Part shown: one piece after another, positions 16,197 to 26,778 of the stretch
Numbering within the stretch: the first letter of the stretch is position 1
Layout: the number at the start of each line of letters is the position of its first letter
NCBI RefSeq assembly: GCF_014651535.1
Contig: NZ_BMXB01000012.1
Span: 1-64,000, forward strand
DNA from: Salinimicrobium marinum
Lineage (GTDB): Bacteria; Bacteroidota; Bacteroidia; Flavobacteriales; Flavobacteriaceae
Direction: 5' to 3'
Length of the DNA: 64,000 nt
The notes under the pieces: model-generated
The model's database searches: none
Seen by the model: only the letters and a program-made list of their open reading frames with translations
What the model was told of the DNA's origin: nothing
Translations under genes and position numbers: made by a program

Positions 16197-16227
16197 TACT
16201 TTTGACGTAATAACTTAAACTTATTAC
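16197..16227 (+). promoter_or_regulatory. promoter and palindromic leader of the fasciclin gene
   Basis: TACTTTTG (16197-16204) fits TAnnTTTG. Directly after it GTAATAA (16207-16213) and TTATTAC (16221-16227) form a perfect 7-bp inverted repeat with a 7-nt spacer, ending 3 bp before the ATG. It may be an operator or a leader hairpin over the translation start. Confidence 0.5.
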
Positions 16228-16229
16228 AT

Positions 16230-17207
16230 ATGAAATTGATTTCAAAATTGACAAGATTTACTGCGGTTGCTTTTTTAACCCTTGGTTTGGCTTCCTGTAG
16301 TGATGATGATGACGCTGTAGATGATGTGGTGGTGCCGGAGACAAACACCATAGCAGATTTTGTAGCTTCTAATGATGATTATTCCTCTTTAGAGGCAGCT
16401 CTAGAGGTAACGGGGCTAACTGCTACCCTTGATGGAACGGCAAATTACACTGTGTTTGCACCAGATAATGATGCTTTCGCAGCATTTTTATCTGACAACG
16501 GATTTTCAGATCTAAGTGAAGTACCTACAGATGTTTTGACACAGGTGCTTATGAACCATGTACAATCAGGAATAATTACTTCGGGAGATCTTACTACCGG
16601 TTATATTGAAAGTATGGCTGTAGGAAGTGCTTCAGAAGAAAATTTAAGTATGTACATTGATACTTCTGACGGAGTAATGATTAACGGAGTTTCCAATGTG
16701 GTTACTGCAGATGTAGAGGTTGACAACGGAATTATCCATGCTGTAGATGCTGTTATTGGTCTTCCTGATATTACCACTTTTGCGATGGCAGATCCAACTT
16801 TCGATACTTTAGTTGCTGCTTTGACTCGTGAAGATTCTTACACCTTTGTGGAGACTTTAATGATGACTTCAGATCCTGCACCATTCACCGTGTTCGCACC
16901 AACAAATGATGCTTTTGGAGCTCTTTTAGAAGAATTGGAAGCAGAAAGTCTTAATGATATTTCAGGTGATGTTCTTGCATCTGTCTTGAGCTATCACGTG
17001 GTTGCCGGAGCAAATGTACGATCTGGGGATCTTTCAGACGGAATGGTAGTAACAATGTTAAACGAGGATAGTATTACTGTAAATGTTGGTGATACTGTTA
17101 CTCTTACAGACTCCAGCGGTAGAACTTCTACTGTTGTAGCAACCGATGTTCAGGCAAACAATGGAGTGATCCATGTGCTGGATATGGTTCTTTTACCTGC
17201 TATGTAA
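16230..17207 (+). CDS. two-domain fasciclin (FAS1) lipoprotein
   Basis: 325 residues. The lipobox LASC is followed by an acidic run (SDDDDAVDD) as in other surface lipoproteins here. Two FAS1 domains follow (about 40-180 and 190-325). Each has the H1 signature (YTVFAPDNDAFAAF and FTVFAPTNDAFGAL) and the H2 signature (NGIIHAVDAVI and NGVIHVLDMVLL). FAS1 domains mediate adhesion in many organisms. The protein is expected on the outer membrane, possibly facing outward because of the acidic sorting-like stretch. It has a strong promoter and terminator of its own and is monocistronic. Confidence 0.9.
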   Translation: MKLISKLTRFTAVAFLTLGLASCSDDDDAVDDVVVPETNTIADFVASNDDYSSLEAALEVTGLTATLDGTANYTVFAPDNDAFAAFLSDNGFSDLSEVPTDVLTQVLMNHVQSGIITSGDLTTGYIESMAVGSASEENLSMYIDTSDGVMINGVSNVVTADVEVDNGIIHAVDAVIGLPDITTFAMADPTFDTLVAALTREDSYTFVETLMMTSDPAPFTVFAPTNDAFGALLEELEAESLNDISGDVLASVLSYHVVAGANVRSGDLSDGMVVTMLNEDSITVNVGDTVTLTDSSGRTSTVVATDVQANNGVIHVLDMVLLPAM

Positions 17208-17236
17208 GAAATAGCAGTTAGGTTATTTTAAATCGA

Positions 17237-17270
17237 AAGAGCCCGGTTAATACCGGGCTCTTATTTAATT
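17237..17270. terminator. bidirectional terminator between the fasciclin gene and yidC
   Basis: GAGCCCGGT (17239-17247), 4-nt loop, ACCGGGCTC (17252-17260), flanked by AAA on the left and TTATTT on the right. It serves the two convergent genes. Confidence 0.8.
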
Positions 17271-17287
17271 ATAGAAATGCGTAAGAT

Positions 17288-19141
17288 TTATTTCTTCGCA
17301 TTTTTTTGTTGCTCTGCCTGCTCCATCATCTCCTGCATCTTCCTGGCAAACTTTCCTTGTTTTTTAGGCTTCTTCTTGTTCTCCTGGATCTTGGCGTGAA
17401 TCTTATCTTCATCAATAATGAAGTTTTTGATGATCAAGACTAAAAAGATCGTAATCAGGTTAGATGTCAGGTAATATAAAGAAAGTCCACTCGCAAAGTT
17501 GTTGAAGAAAAACAACATGAAAATAGGAGAGAGGTACATGATGAACTTCATATTAGGCATTCCCGGTTGTTGGGCATTCTGCATCGTCTGGCCTGTTGTC
17601 ATCATCATATAGATAAAGATCGCAATAGACGCAAGAATAGGGAACAAACTCACATGGTCTCCATAGAACGGAATATTAAAAGGAAGATCTGCGATCTTAT
17701 CATAGCTGGAAAGATCATCTGCCCATAAGAATCCCTGTTGTCTTAAATCAAATGCACTCGGGAAAAACTGAAACAACGCATAGAAAACAGGAAGTTGTAT
17801 TAAAGCAGGTATACATCCCGCCATGGGACTGGCCCCGGCTTTGCTGTACAGCTTCATGGTTTCCTGCTGTTTTTTCATTGGGTTGTCCTTGAACTTTTCG
17901 TTCAATTCATTGATCTCCGGCCGTAATACTTTCATCTTGGCCTGAGACAGATATTGTTTGTACTGTACGGGAGACAATAGCAGTTTTATCGCAATGGTCA
18001 TTACAATAATGGCAATCCCGGCAGGCATGTAAGCAATCAAAAATCCGAAGAACGGAATAATAACATATTTATTGATCCACCCGAAAATCCCCCAGCCAAG
18101 CGGCATGATCTCATCCAGATTTCGGTCGTAATTATTCAATATTTGGTAATCACTGGGACCATAGTACCAGTTCATATTGTAATTAAGTTCGCCTCCTTTT
18201 AATTCTAAAGGAAAAGTAGAGGCAAAGGCTTTCGTGTAGACAGTATCTATTTCTTCGTCTTCCACCAGGTTTTCTGAAACGAATTTACCCCTTGCAAAAG
18301 GAGTATCTGTTAAAAGAATGGAGGTGAAGAAATGTTGTTTATAACCAACATAGGAAATATTTTCCTCTTCATCGTCCCCGTCTTTAATAGAATCATCATT
18401 ACCACCGTCATATTCGTAAACAAGTTCGGTGTATTGATTTTCATAAGAAATACTCTTGGCGTGGCGATAGCCTTTCAAAGCCCAGTTAAGAGTGAGTGCA
18501 TTAGCTGTATTAAATACATCATTTAATCCCTGGGATCTAATACTGAAATCGAGCATATATTCTCCCGGTTTCATGACATATCGATATTCCAGATATTCAT
18601 CTTCCGATACTTTTAACCTCATGGTAAGCACGGTGTTATCGCCGGCCTGTGTTACTGTTGGTTCAAAATACAGGTTCTGTGTGTCAAGTACTCTTCCGTC
18701 TGTTGTGCTGAAATTAATATTAAATGCAGCATTGCCGTCTTTAATGATATAAACGGGTATGGAATCATACGTCTTGTGGTCTTTAATTCTTGCTTCTGAA
18801 ATATAACCACCTTTATTATCGATCTTCAATTCCAGAACATCATTGGAAATTGTAGTGGTATTCTCTGTAGCTGAAGCTAACGTAGCCGAATAACCAAATG
18901 CCCCCAGCCTGCTTTGCGCCTGTGCAATTGCAGCTGAATCTTCCTGCGTTGATAGCTGCCTGTCGTCAGATAGATTGTTGATCTGTCTATCAGTCTCGGG
19001 CTCTACCTGTTCGGTAGCTGTTTGCTGTTCAGCCTCCAGTTCTTCAGTTGTAGGCTGATTGTTGTATAACATCCAAAGCAGGATACCTCCAATTAAGAGA
19101 AATCCTATCAGGGAATTAACATCAAATTTTTTTTCTTCCAT
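17288..19141 (-). CDS. yidC: membrane protein insertase YidC
   Basis: 617 residues. An N-terminal membrane anchor (about 11-27, GFLLIGGILLWMLY) leads to a large periplasmic beta-sandwich domain (about 90-340). The conserved five-helix insertase core follows, from WGIFGWINKYVIIPFFGFL to the C-terminus, with the P1 (SPVQYKQYLSQAKMKVLRPE) and coiled cytoplasmic loop and ALIQLPVFYALFQFF. The basic C-terminal tail (KKPKKQGKFARKMQ) is typical. It inserts and folds inner membrane proteins alone or with SecYEG. It lies 65 bp downstream of pyrG, and the pair is often adjacent in this phylum. Confidence 0.95.
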   Translation of the reverse strand: MEEKKFDVNSLIGFLLIGGILLWMLYNNQPTTEELEAEQQTATEQVEPETDRQINNLSDDRQLSTQEDSAAIAQAQSRLGAFGYSATLASATENTTTISNDVLELKIDNKGGYISEARIKDHKTYDSIPVYIIKDGNAAFNINFSTTDGRVLDTQNLYFEPTVTQAGDNTVLTMRLKVSEDEYLEYRYVMKPGEYMLDFSIRSQGLNDVFNTANALTLNWALKGYRHAKSISYENQYTELVYEYDGGNDDSIKDGDDEEENISYVGYKQHFFTSILLTDTPFARGKFVSENLVEDEEIDTVYTKAFASTFPLELKGGELNYNMNWYYGPSDYQILNNYDRNLDEIMPLGWGIFGWINKYVIIPFFGFLIAYMPAGIAIIVMTIAIKLLLSPVQYKQYLSQAKMKVLRPEINELNEKFKDNPMKKQQETMKLYSKAGASPMAGCIPALIQLPVFYALFQFFPSAFDLRQQGFLWADDLSSYDKIADLPFNIPFYGDHVSLFPILASIAIFIYMMMTTGQTMQNAQQPGMPNMKFIMYLSPIFMLFFFNNFASGLSLYYLTSNLITIFLVLIIKNFIIDEDKIHAKIQENKKKPKKQGKFARKMQEMMEQAEQQKNAKK

Positions 19142-19206
19142 TACAAGGTTTAAATATAGATCGCGAAGTATTCTCGCATTTTTATGCTAGTCAATAAAGT
19201 GACCAT

Positions 19207-20886
<1,680 letters not shown>

Positions 20887-20968
20887 CTAAAATACAAAGA
20901 AGAATAGAAAAAGAAACCTTTTATCTATGTTTATGTTAGGAAAACTTTAAGGGTTAAAGAGCAGAGAA

Positions 20969-21202
20969 TTAGCGCGGGTACTTTTTGCGAATGGTCCTTA
21001 GAATCTGCTCCATACCATTCACCTTCATTTCAAATACCTGCTGTAACTGGGAACCTAATTTGCCTTTCGGAAATCCTTGCTGCCGAAACCACACCAGGTA
21101 AAATTCGGGTAATTCGGAAAGGTAACGGCCTTTGTATTTTCCGAAGTGCATTTTGGCGTGCGCCAGGTCGAGCAGTTCTTTGTAATCTGGTTGAAGTTCC
21201 AT
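20969..21202 (-). CDS. DUF3820 family protein
   Basis: 77 residues. The pattern MHFGKYKGRYLSELPEFYLVWF is the signature of DUF3820 (once labelled putative quorum-sensing-regulated virulence factor). The same GKYKG...LP..YL..W segment occurs in exonuclease-associated proteins. No membrane segment. Compact cytosolic protein of unknown function. It is upstream of nothing obvious, with a gap of 118 bp before pyrG. Confidence 0.7.
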   Translation of the reverse strand: MELQPDYKELLDLAHAKMHFGKYKGRYLSELPEFYLVWFRQQGFPKGKLGSQLQQVFEMKVNGMEQILRTIRKKYPR

Positions 21203-21337
21203 GGGTGCGAATATCGGAAATAATGCAGACTGCGAGCGACTGGAAAAAGTGCTTTTTCAAAAATTTCTGAAAAAATGGCTGCAGAGGGAGCTAATTTGAG
21301 AGTATTCAAAAAAGAAGTGCTTCGGGAACGCCTAATA

Positions 21338-21715
21338 TCACTCCTGGATAAGGTTGAAGTGTATGGAAAGGTCACTGAATTTTTGTTTGTTGAGGGGTTT
21401 AATTACATATTCCACAACAAAAGGATAATTTCGGGCTTTTTGAAGATCCAATTCGCTGGTGCTGGAGGTGAGAATGATTACCTTATGTTCCAGTTCTTTC
21501 AGGCTCATTTGATCCAGAAACTGCCAGCCGTTCATTTCGGGCATTTGGAGATCAAGAAATATCAAGGCATCCTCTTTTTCCTGCTGCACTATCTCAAAGG
21601 CTTCCACAGGATTCGTGAAATCGTGCACGTTATGGGAATAGCCTTCTATTTCCAGCAGTTTTTTCGCTATGAAGTTGGCGATTGGTTGATCGTCAATTAA
21701 AAAGATTTTGGTCAT
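21338..21715 (-). CDS. single-domain response regulator
   Basis: 125 residues, receiver domain only. The acidic pocket is IDD (residues 7-9). Asp55 in IFLDLQMPEMNGW is the phosphoacceptor, TSS (84-86) the conserved Thr/Ser and Lys106 (VIKPLN) the switch Lys. There is no output domain, so it should act by phosphotransfer or protein binding. It overlaps the upstream GAF-HisKA gene by 4 bases (ATGA), implying translational coupling. Confidence 0.9.
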   Translation of the reverse strand: MTKIFLIDDQPIANFIAKKLLEIEGYSHNVHDFTNPVEAFEIVQQEKEDALIFLDLQMPEMNGWQFLDQMSLKELEHKVIILTSSTSELDLQKARNYPFVVEYVIKPLNKQKFSDLSIHFNLIQE

Positions 21716-22572
21716 GTCTTTTCCGCTTTTAAGGAAATAAGTTCCTGGGAGGCCATTTCTATCACTTCCTGTAATACCGAGTCCATTTCTTCCAGGGAAG
21801 TATTGAGCTTTGGGATAAGTTCTTCTCTAATGGCTTTCTCATCGTAATATTCAAAAAGCTGTGAAATTCCCTGAATTCTGGATAGGGGCTCCCTTACGTT
21901 ATGGGCGTTCAGGGCCGAAATGTGAAGAAGTTTCTCGTTCTTCTCCATGATCTCCCGGGTCCGTTCTTTGATGATTTCTTTCTGATTTTCTACGATCTTC
22001 TGAATTTGATCATTTTGCAGTTTGATCGTTTTATAAGCTTCCGAAAGGGATTTGTTTCTATTTGCCAGTTGATTTTTAAGCAAAATTTCCTGAAGTTTAG
22101 CTTCCAGACAGTCGGTGACAAGTTTCAGGATTTCCACATCTCCAAAAGTAAAAGGCTTTTGTTCATCTGAAATCAGGGAAACCAATACCTGTCTGTCATT
22201 TTTCTGAAAGGACCAGCCCCATAATTCCGGATTTTTCAGCTTTAAAAAATCACTCTCTGTTCTGAAAAGTTCTATGGGAATATCAGATGTTCTTACCGGG
22301 ATACTTTTCTGTAAAAGACTTTTTTCAAAGGGCAGCAGGGACTCTTTTTCTACAATCCTGTACGAGATATCATCGCTAAAAACGGAAAGCAGCAAAAATC
22401 CTTCCTCCTGCGGAAGCAGTAACTTAATGCTGTGAAAATTCAGCAGATATTTTAGGTGCATTTGCAGGTCTTCCACAATTTCACCCACAGAGCCACAACG
22501 ATTGATCCCGTTAGCGAATTTGGAATAAGCCTCGTAGATGATCCTGTAGCGCTGTGATAATTGATTGTTCAT
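21712..22572 (-). CDS. GAF-HisKA sensor protein lacking an ATPase domain
   Basis: 286 residues. An N-terminal GAF-like domain (about 20-160) is followed by a coiled segment (about 165-215) and a HisKA dimerisation helix pair with the H-box ALNAHNVREPLSRI, putting the phosphoacceptor at His224. The protein stops about 60 residues later, so the HATPase_c domain (N, G1, G2 boxes) of a working kinase is missing. No ATPase fragment follows, because the next gene is the response regulator. It could be phosphorylated by another kinase, act as a phosphatase or phosphotransfer scaffold, or be a stable truncation. It is cytosolic by sequence. Confidence 0.8.
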   Translation of the reverse strand: MNNQLSQRYRIIYEAYSKFANGINRCGSVGEIVEDLQMHLKYLLNFHSIKLLLPQEEGFLLLSVFSDDISYRIVEKESLLPFEKSLLQKSIPVRTSDIPIELFRTESDFLKLKNPELWGWSFQKNDRQVLVSLISDEQKPFTFGDVEILKLVTDCLEAKLQEILLKNQLANRNKSLSEAYKTIKLQNDQIQKIVENQKEIIKERTREIMEKNEKLLHISALNAHNVREPLSRIQGISQLFEYYDEKAIREELIPKLNTSLEEMDSVLQEVIEMASQELISLKAEKT

Positions 22573-22596
22573 GAAAAACCCGGATGAAGGAATGGT

Positions 22597-23184
22597 TTAT
22601 TCGGCTGTTTCCAGTAATTCATTATCAATTTTGATCCCCGATACGTCTGCAATGGTATTGAGCATGTTCACAAGATCTGCCTGCGCCATGAGTTCCTGTA
22701 TTTCTTTACCCGAAAATCCAGCCTCCTTTAATTCTTTAAAATCTGCATCACTAATTTGATCATGGTGCAGGGCTGCTTTTGTTACTACCTGTATAGCTGT
22801 CCTGTAACTTACAGGCATAGAGGGAGAATCGATGTTTTCGGTAGCTTTAAATCCTTCTTCTTCAGAAATCATGGAGCTCATGCTATCGGCAAAAATACCA
22901 TGTGCATGGGAACAGTACTGGCAACCGCGTTTTTTCGAAACATTATAAATAATAAGTTGCTTAAGTACGTTGGGAACTTCGCCTTCCATAAGCGTATGCT
23001 TTAATTTACTCCAGTTTCCTTTTAAGAGCGTAGCATTGTCTCCCTGGCATTTAAACCAGTTGAGCACAAATGGCAATTGAAGTGTTTTTTTAGTGTCATC
23101 GTAAATTTCCTTTACGGCCGGGGAGGCCTGTTCATAAGGAACCATAAGGTATCTGGCAGGAACAGTTGCATTATCTGTAGTCAT
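22597..23184 (-). CDS. carboxymuconolactone decarboxylase/AhpD-like protein
   Basis: 195 residues, all-helical. The CxxC centre GCQYCSHAHG matches the AhpD-type redox motif with its downstream His. AhpD-like proteins reduce disulphides in peroxide defence, and other members are lactone decarboxylases. The CxxC favours a redox role. It lies 24 bp upstream of the GAF-HisKA gene on the same strand, so the three genes may form an operon and the sensor might respond to redox conditions (inference). Confidence 0.8.
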   Translation of the reverse strand: MTTDNATVPARYLMVPYEQASPAVKEIYDDTKKTLQLPFVLNWFKCQGDNATLLKGNWSKLKHTLMEGEVPNVLKQLIIYNVSKKRGCQYCSHAHGIFADSMSSMISEEEGFKATENIDSPSMPVSYRTAIQVVTKAALHHDQISDADFKELKEAGFSGKEIQELMAQADLVNMLNTIADVSGIKIDNELLETAE

Positions 23185-23412
23185 AGTAGGTAGCGCTAAT
23201 GGAGGGGCTTTAATAAATCCTCCCGATTTTCAGGCAAATTAAGTGAAAAAAAGAAACATTACTATTTTTTAGAAAAATATAGAAAATAAAGCCAGTCTAA
23301 AACCTGAGAACTGGTAAGTGATGATAGTTAAATTAATGATAATTGAGGCCTGCTGTTAAGGTGCTCTTTGCCGATTTAAGTATCTTTCATTGTTTTAAAA
23401 AACATCAAAAAT

Positions 23413-24942
23413 ATGGCGGTTATTGGCTCTTTAATAAAAGGATTGATCAATCTTAGAGATAAAGTGGTTTCTGAAGCAGATCCTCTGGAAGCTCAGGAAG
23501 AGGTGTTGAGGGAATTACTGGATAAATCGAAAGATACGGCCTTTGGAAAGCACTATGATTTTGAAGAAATCCTGAAGGCAGATGACATCCCGAAAGCTTT
23601 TTCCGATAAGGTTCCGTATTTTGATTATGACAAAATCAACAATGAATGGTGGCATAAAATGCACGAAGGGGAAGTAGATGTTACCTGGCCCGGAAAACCT
23701 CCATATTTTGCACTGAGCTCCGGGACTACGGGAAAATCCAGCAAACGAATTCCGGTGACAGAGGATATGGTCGAGGCCATTCGGCAAACGGGAATTAAAC
23801 AGGTAGGAGCTTTGGCTAATTTCGATCTTCCGTCAGATTTCTTTGAAAAAGAGATCATGATGCTGGGAAGTTCCACGGACCTTCAAAAAATAGAAGACCA
23901 TGAAGAAGGGGAGATAAGCGGAATTAGCGCCAGTAATATCCCGTTCTGGTTCAGGAATTTCTATAAACCCGGGGTTGAGATTGCAGAGATCGAAGATTGG
24001 GATGAACGGGTTCATGAGATTGCAAAAAATGCAAAAAACTGGGATATTGGAGCCATTACGGGCATTCCTTCCTGGACAGAACTCATGATCAAAAAGATCA
24101 TTGAGCATCACAACGTAAACAACATTCATGAAATATGGCCCAACCTGGAAGTGTATTCTACCGGTGGAGTCGCCTTTGAACCTTATGAGAAAAGTTTCAA
24201 CGAATTATTAGCCCACCCGGTAGTGGTGATTGACACCTATCTTGCTTCTGAAGGGTTTATGGCATTCCAGGCCCGTCCCGAAACCAGATCCATGAAACTG
24301 GTATTGGATAACGGAATTTATTTTGAATTTGTTCCTTTTAAACCTGAATACATCAATGAGGATGGTTCTTTAAAGCCCGATGCTCCTGTAGTAACTTTGG
24401 AAAATGTGAAGGAGGACGAAGATTATGTGTTGCTTATAAGTACAGTTTCCGGAGCGTGGAGGTATCTTATTGGAGATACGGTAAAATTTACAGATGTGGA
24501 GCGGCATGAGATAAAAATCACCGGAAGAACAAAATTCTTCCTTAATGTGGTGGGTTCGCAGCTTTCGGTCAATAAAATGAATGATGCCGTACAGGAACTG
24601 GAAGAAAAATTTGGAGTTAATATACCGGAGTTTACCATTGCTGCCATTAAAAAAGATGGAGAATTTATCCATAAATGGTACCTCGGGACAGAAGGGGAAG
24701 CGAATGAAGAGGAATTGGCCTTAGCTCTGGATGAGGCTCTTAAAGAAGCCAACAAAAATTATAAAGTAGCCCGTTCAAAGGCATTAAAAGGAGTGGAAGT
24801 GGTAACGGTTTCTCCAGATGTTTTCCATGAATGGAATGCCAAAAACAAGAAAAAAGGCGGACAGGTAAAAATGGAAAAAGTAATGAATGAAGAAAAGTTT
24901 GCGGAGTGGGAAAAATTCGTTCAGGCATTGAACGGGCAATGA
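23413..24942 (+). CDS. GH3-family acyl-adenylate-forming protein
   Basis: 509 residues. The family is named after the plant auxin-amino acid synthetases. The ATP/AMP signature ALSSGTTGKSSKRIPVT (about 96-112) is clear, and STGGVAFEP and YLASEGFMAF match the second and third adenylation motifs. ITGRTKFFLNVVGSQLSVNKM begins the mobile C-terminal domain, and KKKGGQVKMEKVM near the end carries the catalytic-type Lys. It should adenylate a carboxylic acid and transfer it to an amine or thiol. Bacterial substrates are largely unknown. Confidence 0.85.
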   Translation: MAVIGSLIKGLINLRDKVVSEADPLEAQEEVLRELLDKSKDTAFGKHYDFEEILKADDIPKAFSDKVPYFDYDKINNEWWHKMHEGEVDVTWPGKPPYFALSSGTTGKSSKRIPVTEDMVEAIRQTGIKQVGALANFDLPSDFFEKEIMMLGSSTDLQKIEDHEEGEISGISASNIPFWFRNFYKPGVEIAEIEDWDERVHEIAKNAKNWDIGAITGIPSWTELMIKKIIEHHNVNNIHEIWPNLEVYSTGGVAFEPYEKSFNELLAHPVVVIDTYLASEGFMAFQARPETRSMKLVLDNGIYFEFVPFKPEYINEDGSLKPDAPVVTLENVKEDEDYVLLISTVSGAWRYLIGDTVKFTDVERHEIKITGRTKFFLNVVGSQLSVNKMNDAVQELEEKFGVNIPEFTIAAIKKDGEFIHKWYLGTEGEANEEELALALDEALKEANKNYKVARSKALKGVEVVTVSPDVFHEWNAKNKKKGGQVKMEKVMNEEKFAEWEKFVQALNGQ

Positions 24943-25005
24943 TCTTTTAGCCATTAATAAGCTCATCAGGCAGCATACATCAGACACTATACAAATTCCG
25001 CAGCA

Positions 25006-25821
25006 CTAGCTTTCCACTTCTTCAATTTCTTCTGGCTCAAGTTCAGTCTCAAGCTCATCCTCCAGGTTATTCACTAATACCATGATCTCCTCGGGAGAAA
25101 GGTAAAGCCGGGCTTTCCTTTCTTTGTACGAATTAGATAACTGGGAGTGGTTGAGAATAAAATCCTTGGTAGCAAAAATATAATTCCCCATTCCCTGGTT
25201 TATGGCATAAGTATCTGCAATACGTTCAGCTTGCTTTATAAAATTTTCAGAATTGATATATCGCACTCCAAACTTCACCAGCTCCACTGCCGATTTATCG
25301 CGGTAGTCCATAATATGCCCCAGCTCGTGGCCCAGCCAGCCTAAAAGGACTTCAGAAGGAACATCGGCCATGGAGAATTCTTCATTTTTAATGAGGAATT
25401 CACTGCTCATAAAAACGTAATAGTTACGATTTTTTTTCCCTTTAAACAGGTTTGAAAACCCTGGCTGTGCCTGCATAAAAGAATTCTTCAAATTATCTTT
25501 GTACCTAAACTCGATTTCTACATCTTCAAGTTCAGGATAATAGGAGAGGGCGATTTTTGCTTCATCTAAGATATTTTCGGGAATAATCTTGTTGCCCTGG
25601 TAAACGATCTTTTCTTCTGCAACACTTTTTCCTGCAGTACAGCTCCAATTTGCTGCGAGCAGTGGGAAAATCATGATTAGGACAAGGATCCTTTTTATTG
25701 ACCGACTTATCTTTAAAGTTTGTACATCTTGATATAAGAAGTTGAATATTTTAGGATTTTTCATAGAGCGGTCTATCTGGCTGCATTTTGGAAAGTTAAA
25801 GGAATTGAAGCAAATCAACAT
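25006..25821 (-). CDS. zinc-metalloprotease-like lipoprotein, copy 1
   Basis: 271 residues as read from the first ATG. The start is unclear and a Met 19 codons later is also possible. A hydrophobic stretch (RILVLIMIFPLLAANWSC) ends in a lipobox-like Cys. The domain has GWLGHELGHIMDYR, a HExxH zinc helix, and QAERIADTYAINQGMG, which supplies the third ligand Glu in the ExxxD style of M48-like gluzincins. Strongly similar to the next gene along its whole length, so it arose by tandem duplication. The acidic C-terminus (ELEPEEIEEVES) differs between copies. Likely a surface or periplasmic peptidase of unknown target. Confidence 0.7.
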   Translation of the reverse strand: MLICFNSFNFPKCSQIDRSMKNPKIFNFLYQDVQTLKISRSIKRILVLIMIFPLLAANWSCTAGKSVAEEKIVYQGNKIIPENILDEAKIALSYYPELEDVEIEFRYKDNLKNSFMQAQPGFSNLFKGKKNRNYYVFMSSEFLIKNEEFSMADVPSEVLLGWLGHELGHIMDYRDKSAVELVKFGVRYINSENFIKQAERIADTYAINQGMGNYIFATKDFILNHSQLSNSYKERKARLYLSPEEIMVLVNNLEDELETELEPEEIEEVES

Positions 25822-25927
25822 ATATGCCAGAACTTCCGGTGATCTCCCATCTTTCGGTGCACCTGCGCTAAAACAGATTTTCCAAAGTTACCGGGATGAA
25901 AAATTTAAGAATGAGCAAAAGCAGCTT

Positions 25928-26635
25928 CTAATTTGTTTCTTTTTCAGCCTCTTCAAGATCTTTCTCTTTATCAGAATCTTCCATGTCTTCTTCAAGTTTA
26001 TTGACCAATACCACGATTTCTTCTGGCGAGAGGTATAATCTTGCGATCCGTTTTTTATAGGCCTCAGACAAATCGGAATTGTTCAGGATAAAATTTTTGG
26101 TCTTCAGGATATATTCTCCCATTCCGTGGTTCACCGCGTAGGTGTCTGCGGCTCTTTCAGCTTCTTTGATGTATCGGGAAGAGGTGACATAGCGCATTCC
26201 GAAGATCATCAGGCCCACAGCCGATTTTTCCCTGTAGTCCATAATATGGCCCAGTTCGTGGCCAAGCCAGCCAATAATAACATCTGAAGGGACTTCATCC
26301 ATTGAAAATTCGTCTCCTTCAATGTTGAGTTTCCGGCTCATGAAAATATAATAACTGCGTGAATTTTTTCCTTTAAAGAGATTGGAGAATTTTGGCTGGG
26401 CCTGCATAAAAGATTTTTTGATCTCATCTTTATACCGGAATTCTATCTCAATATCTTTAAGCTCGGGATAGTAAGAAAGAGCTTTTTTTGCTTCTTTTTC
26501 TATCTGTGCCGGAATGATCTTGTTTTCCTGGTGCACTATATTTTCCTGTTTCATATATTTATTTTGGCCACAACCGGTAGATAGGAGTAGGAATAAGGTA
26601 CAGCATAAAGTTAAAATGATATTTTTCCTTTGCAT
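25928..26635 (-). CDS. zinc-metalloprotease-like lipoprotein, copy 2
   Basis: 235 residues from the ATG at 26635 (MQRKNIILTL), 5 codons after an alternative start. Its lipoprotein signal ends LLSTGC. HELGHIMDYR at residues 126-135 and EAERAADTYAVNHGMG supply the gluzincin ligands. It shares nearly every motif with copy 1 (YYPELKDIEIEFRYKD, SFMQAQPKFSNLFKGK, VPSDVIIGWLGHELGH). It is the upstream member of the pair. No promoter of good quality was found between them, so they may be cotranscribed. Confidence 0.75.
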   Translation of the reverse strand: MQRKNIILTLCCTLFLLLSTGCGQNKYMKQENIVHQENKIIPAQIEKEAKKALSYYPELKDIEIEFRYKDEIKKSFMQAQPKFSNLFKGKNSRSYYIFMSRKLNIEGDEFSMDEVPSDVIIGWLGHELGHIMDYREKSAVGLMIFGMRYVTSSRYIKEAERAADTYAVNHGMGEYILKTKNFILNNSDLSEAYKKRIARLYLSPEEIVVLVNKLEEDMEDSDKEKDLEEAEKETN

Positions 26636-26778
26636 CCCTTTTATAATCAATTATTCCAGTTCTTCATACTTAGTAATTTATTGATTTTCTAACGAAAAAT
26701 AAAATTTAGGAACCGCTAATTTTGCCGACTTCATGGGATTTGTTTAAATTCATAAACATCATTCAAAATTTTAAAATT

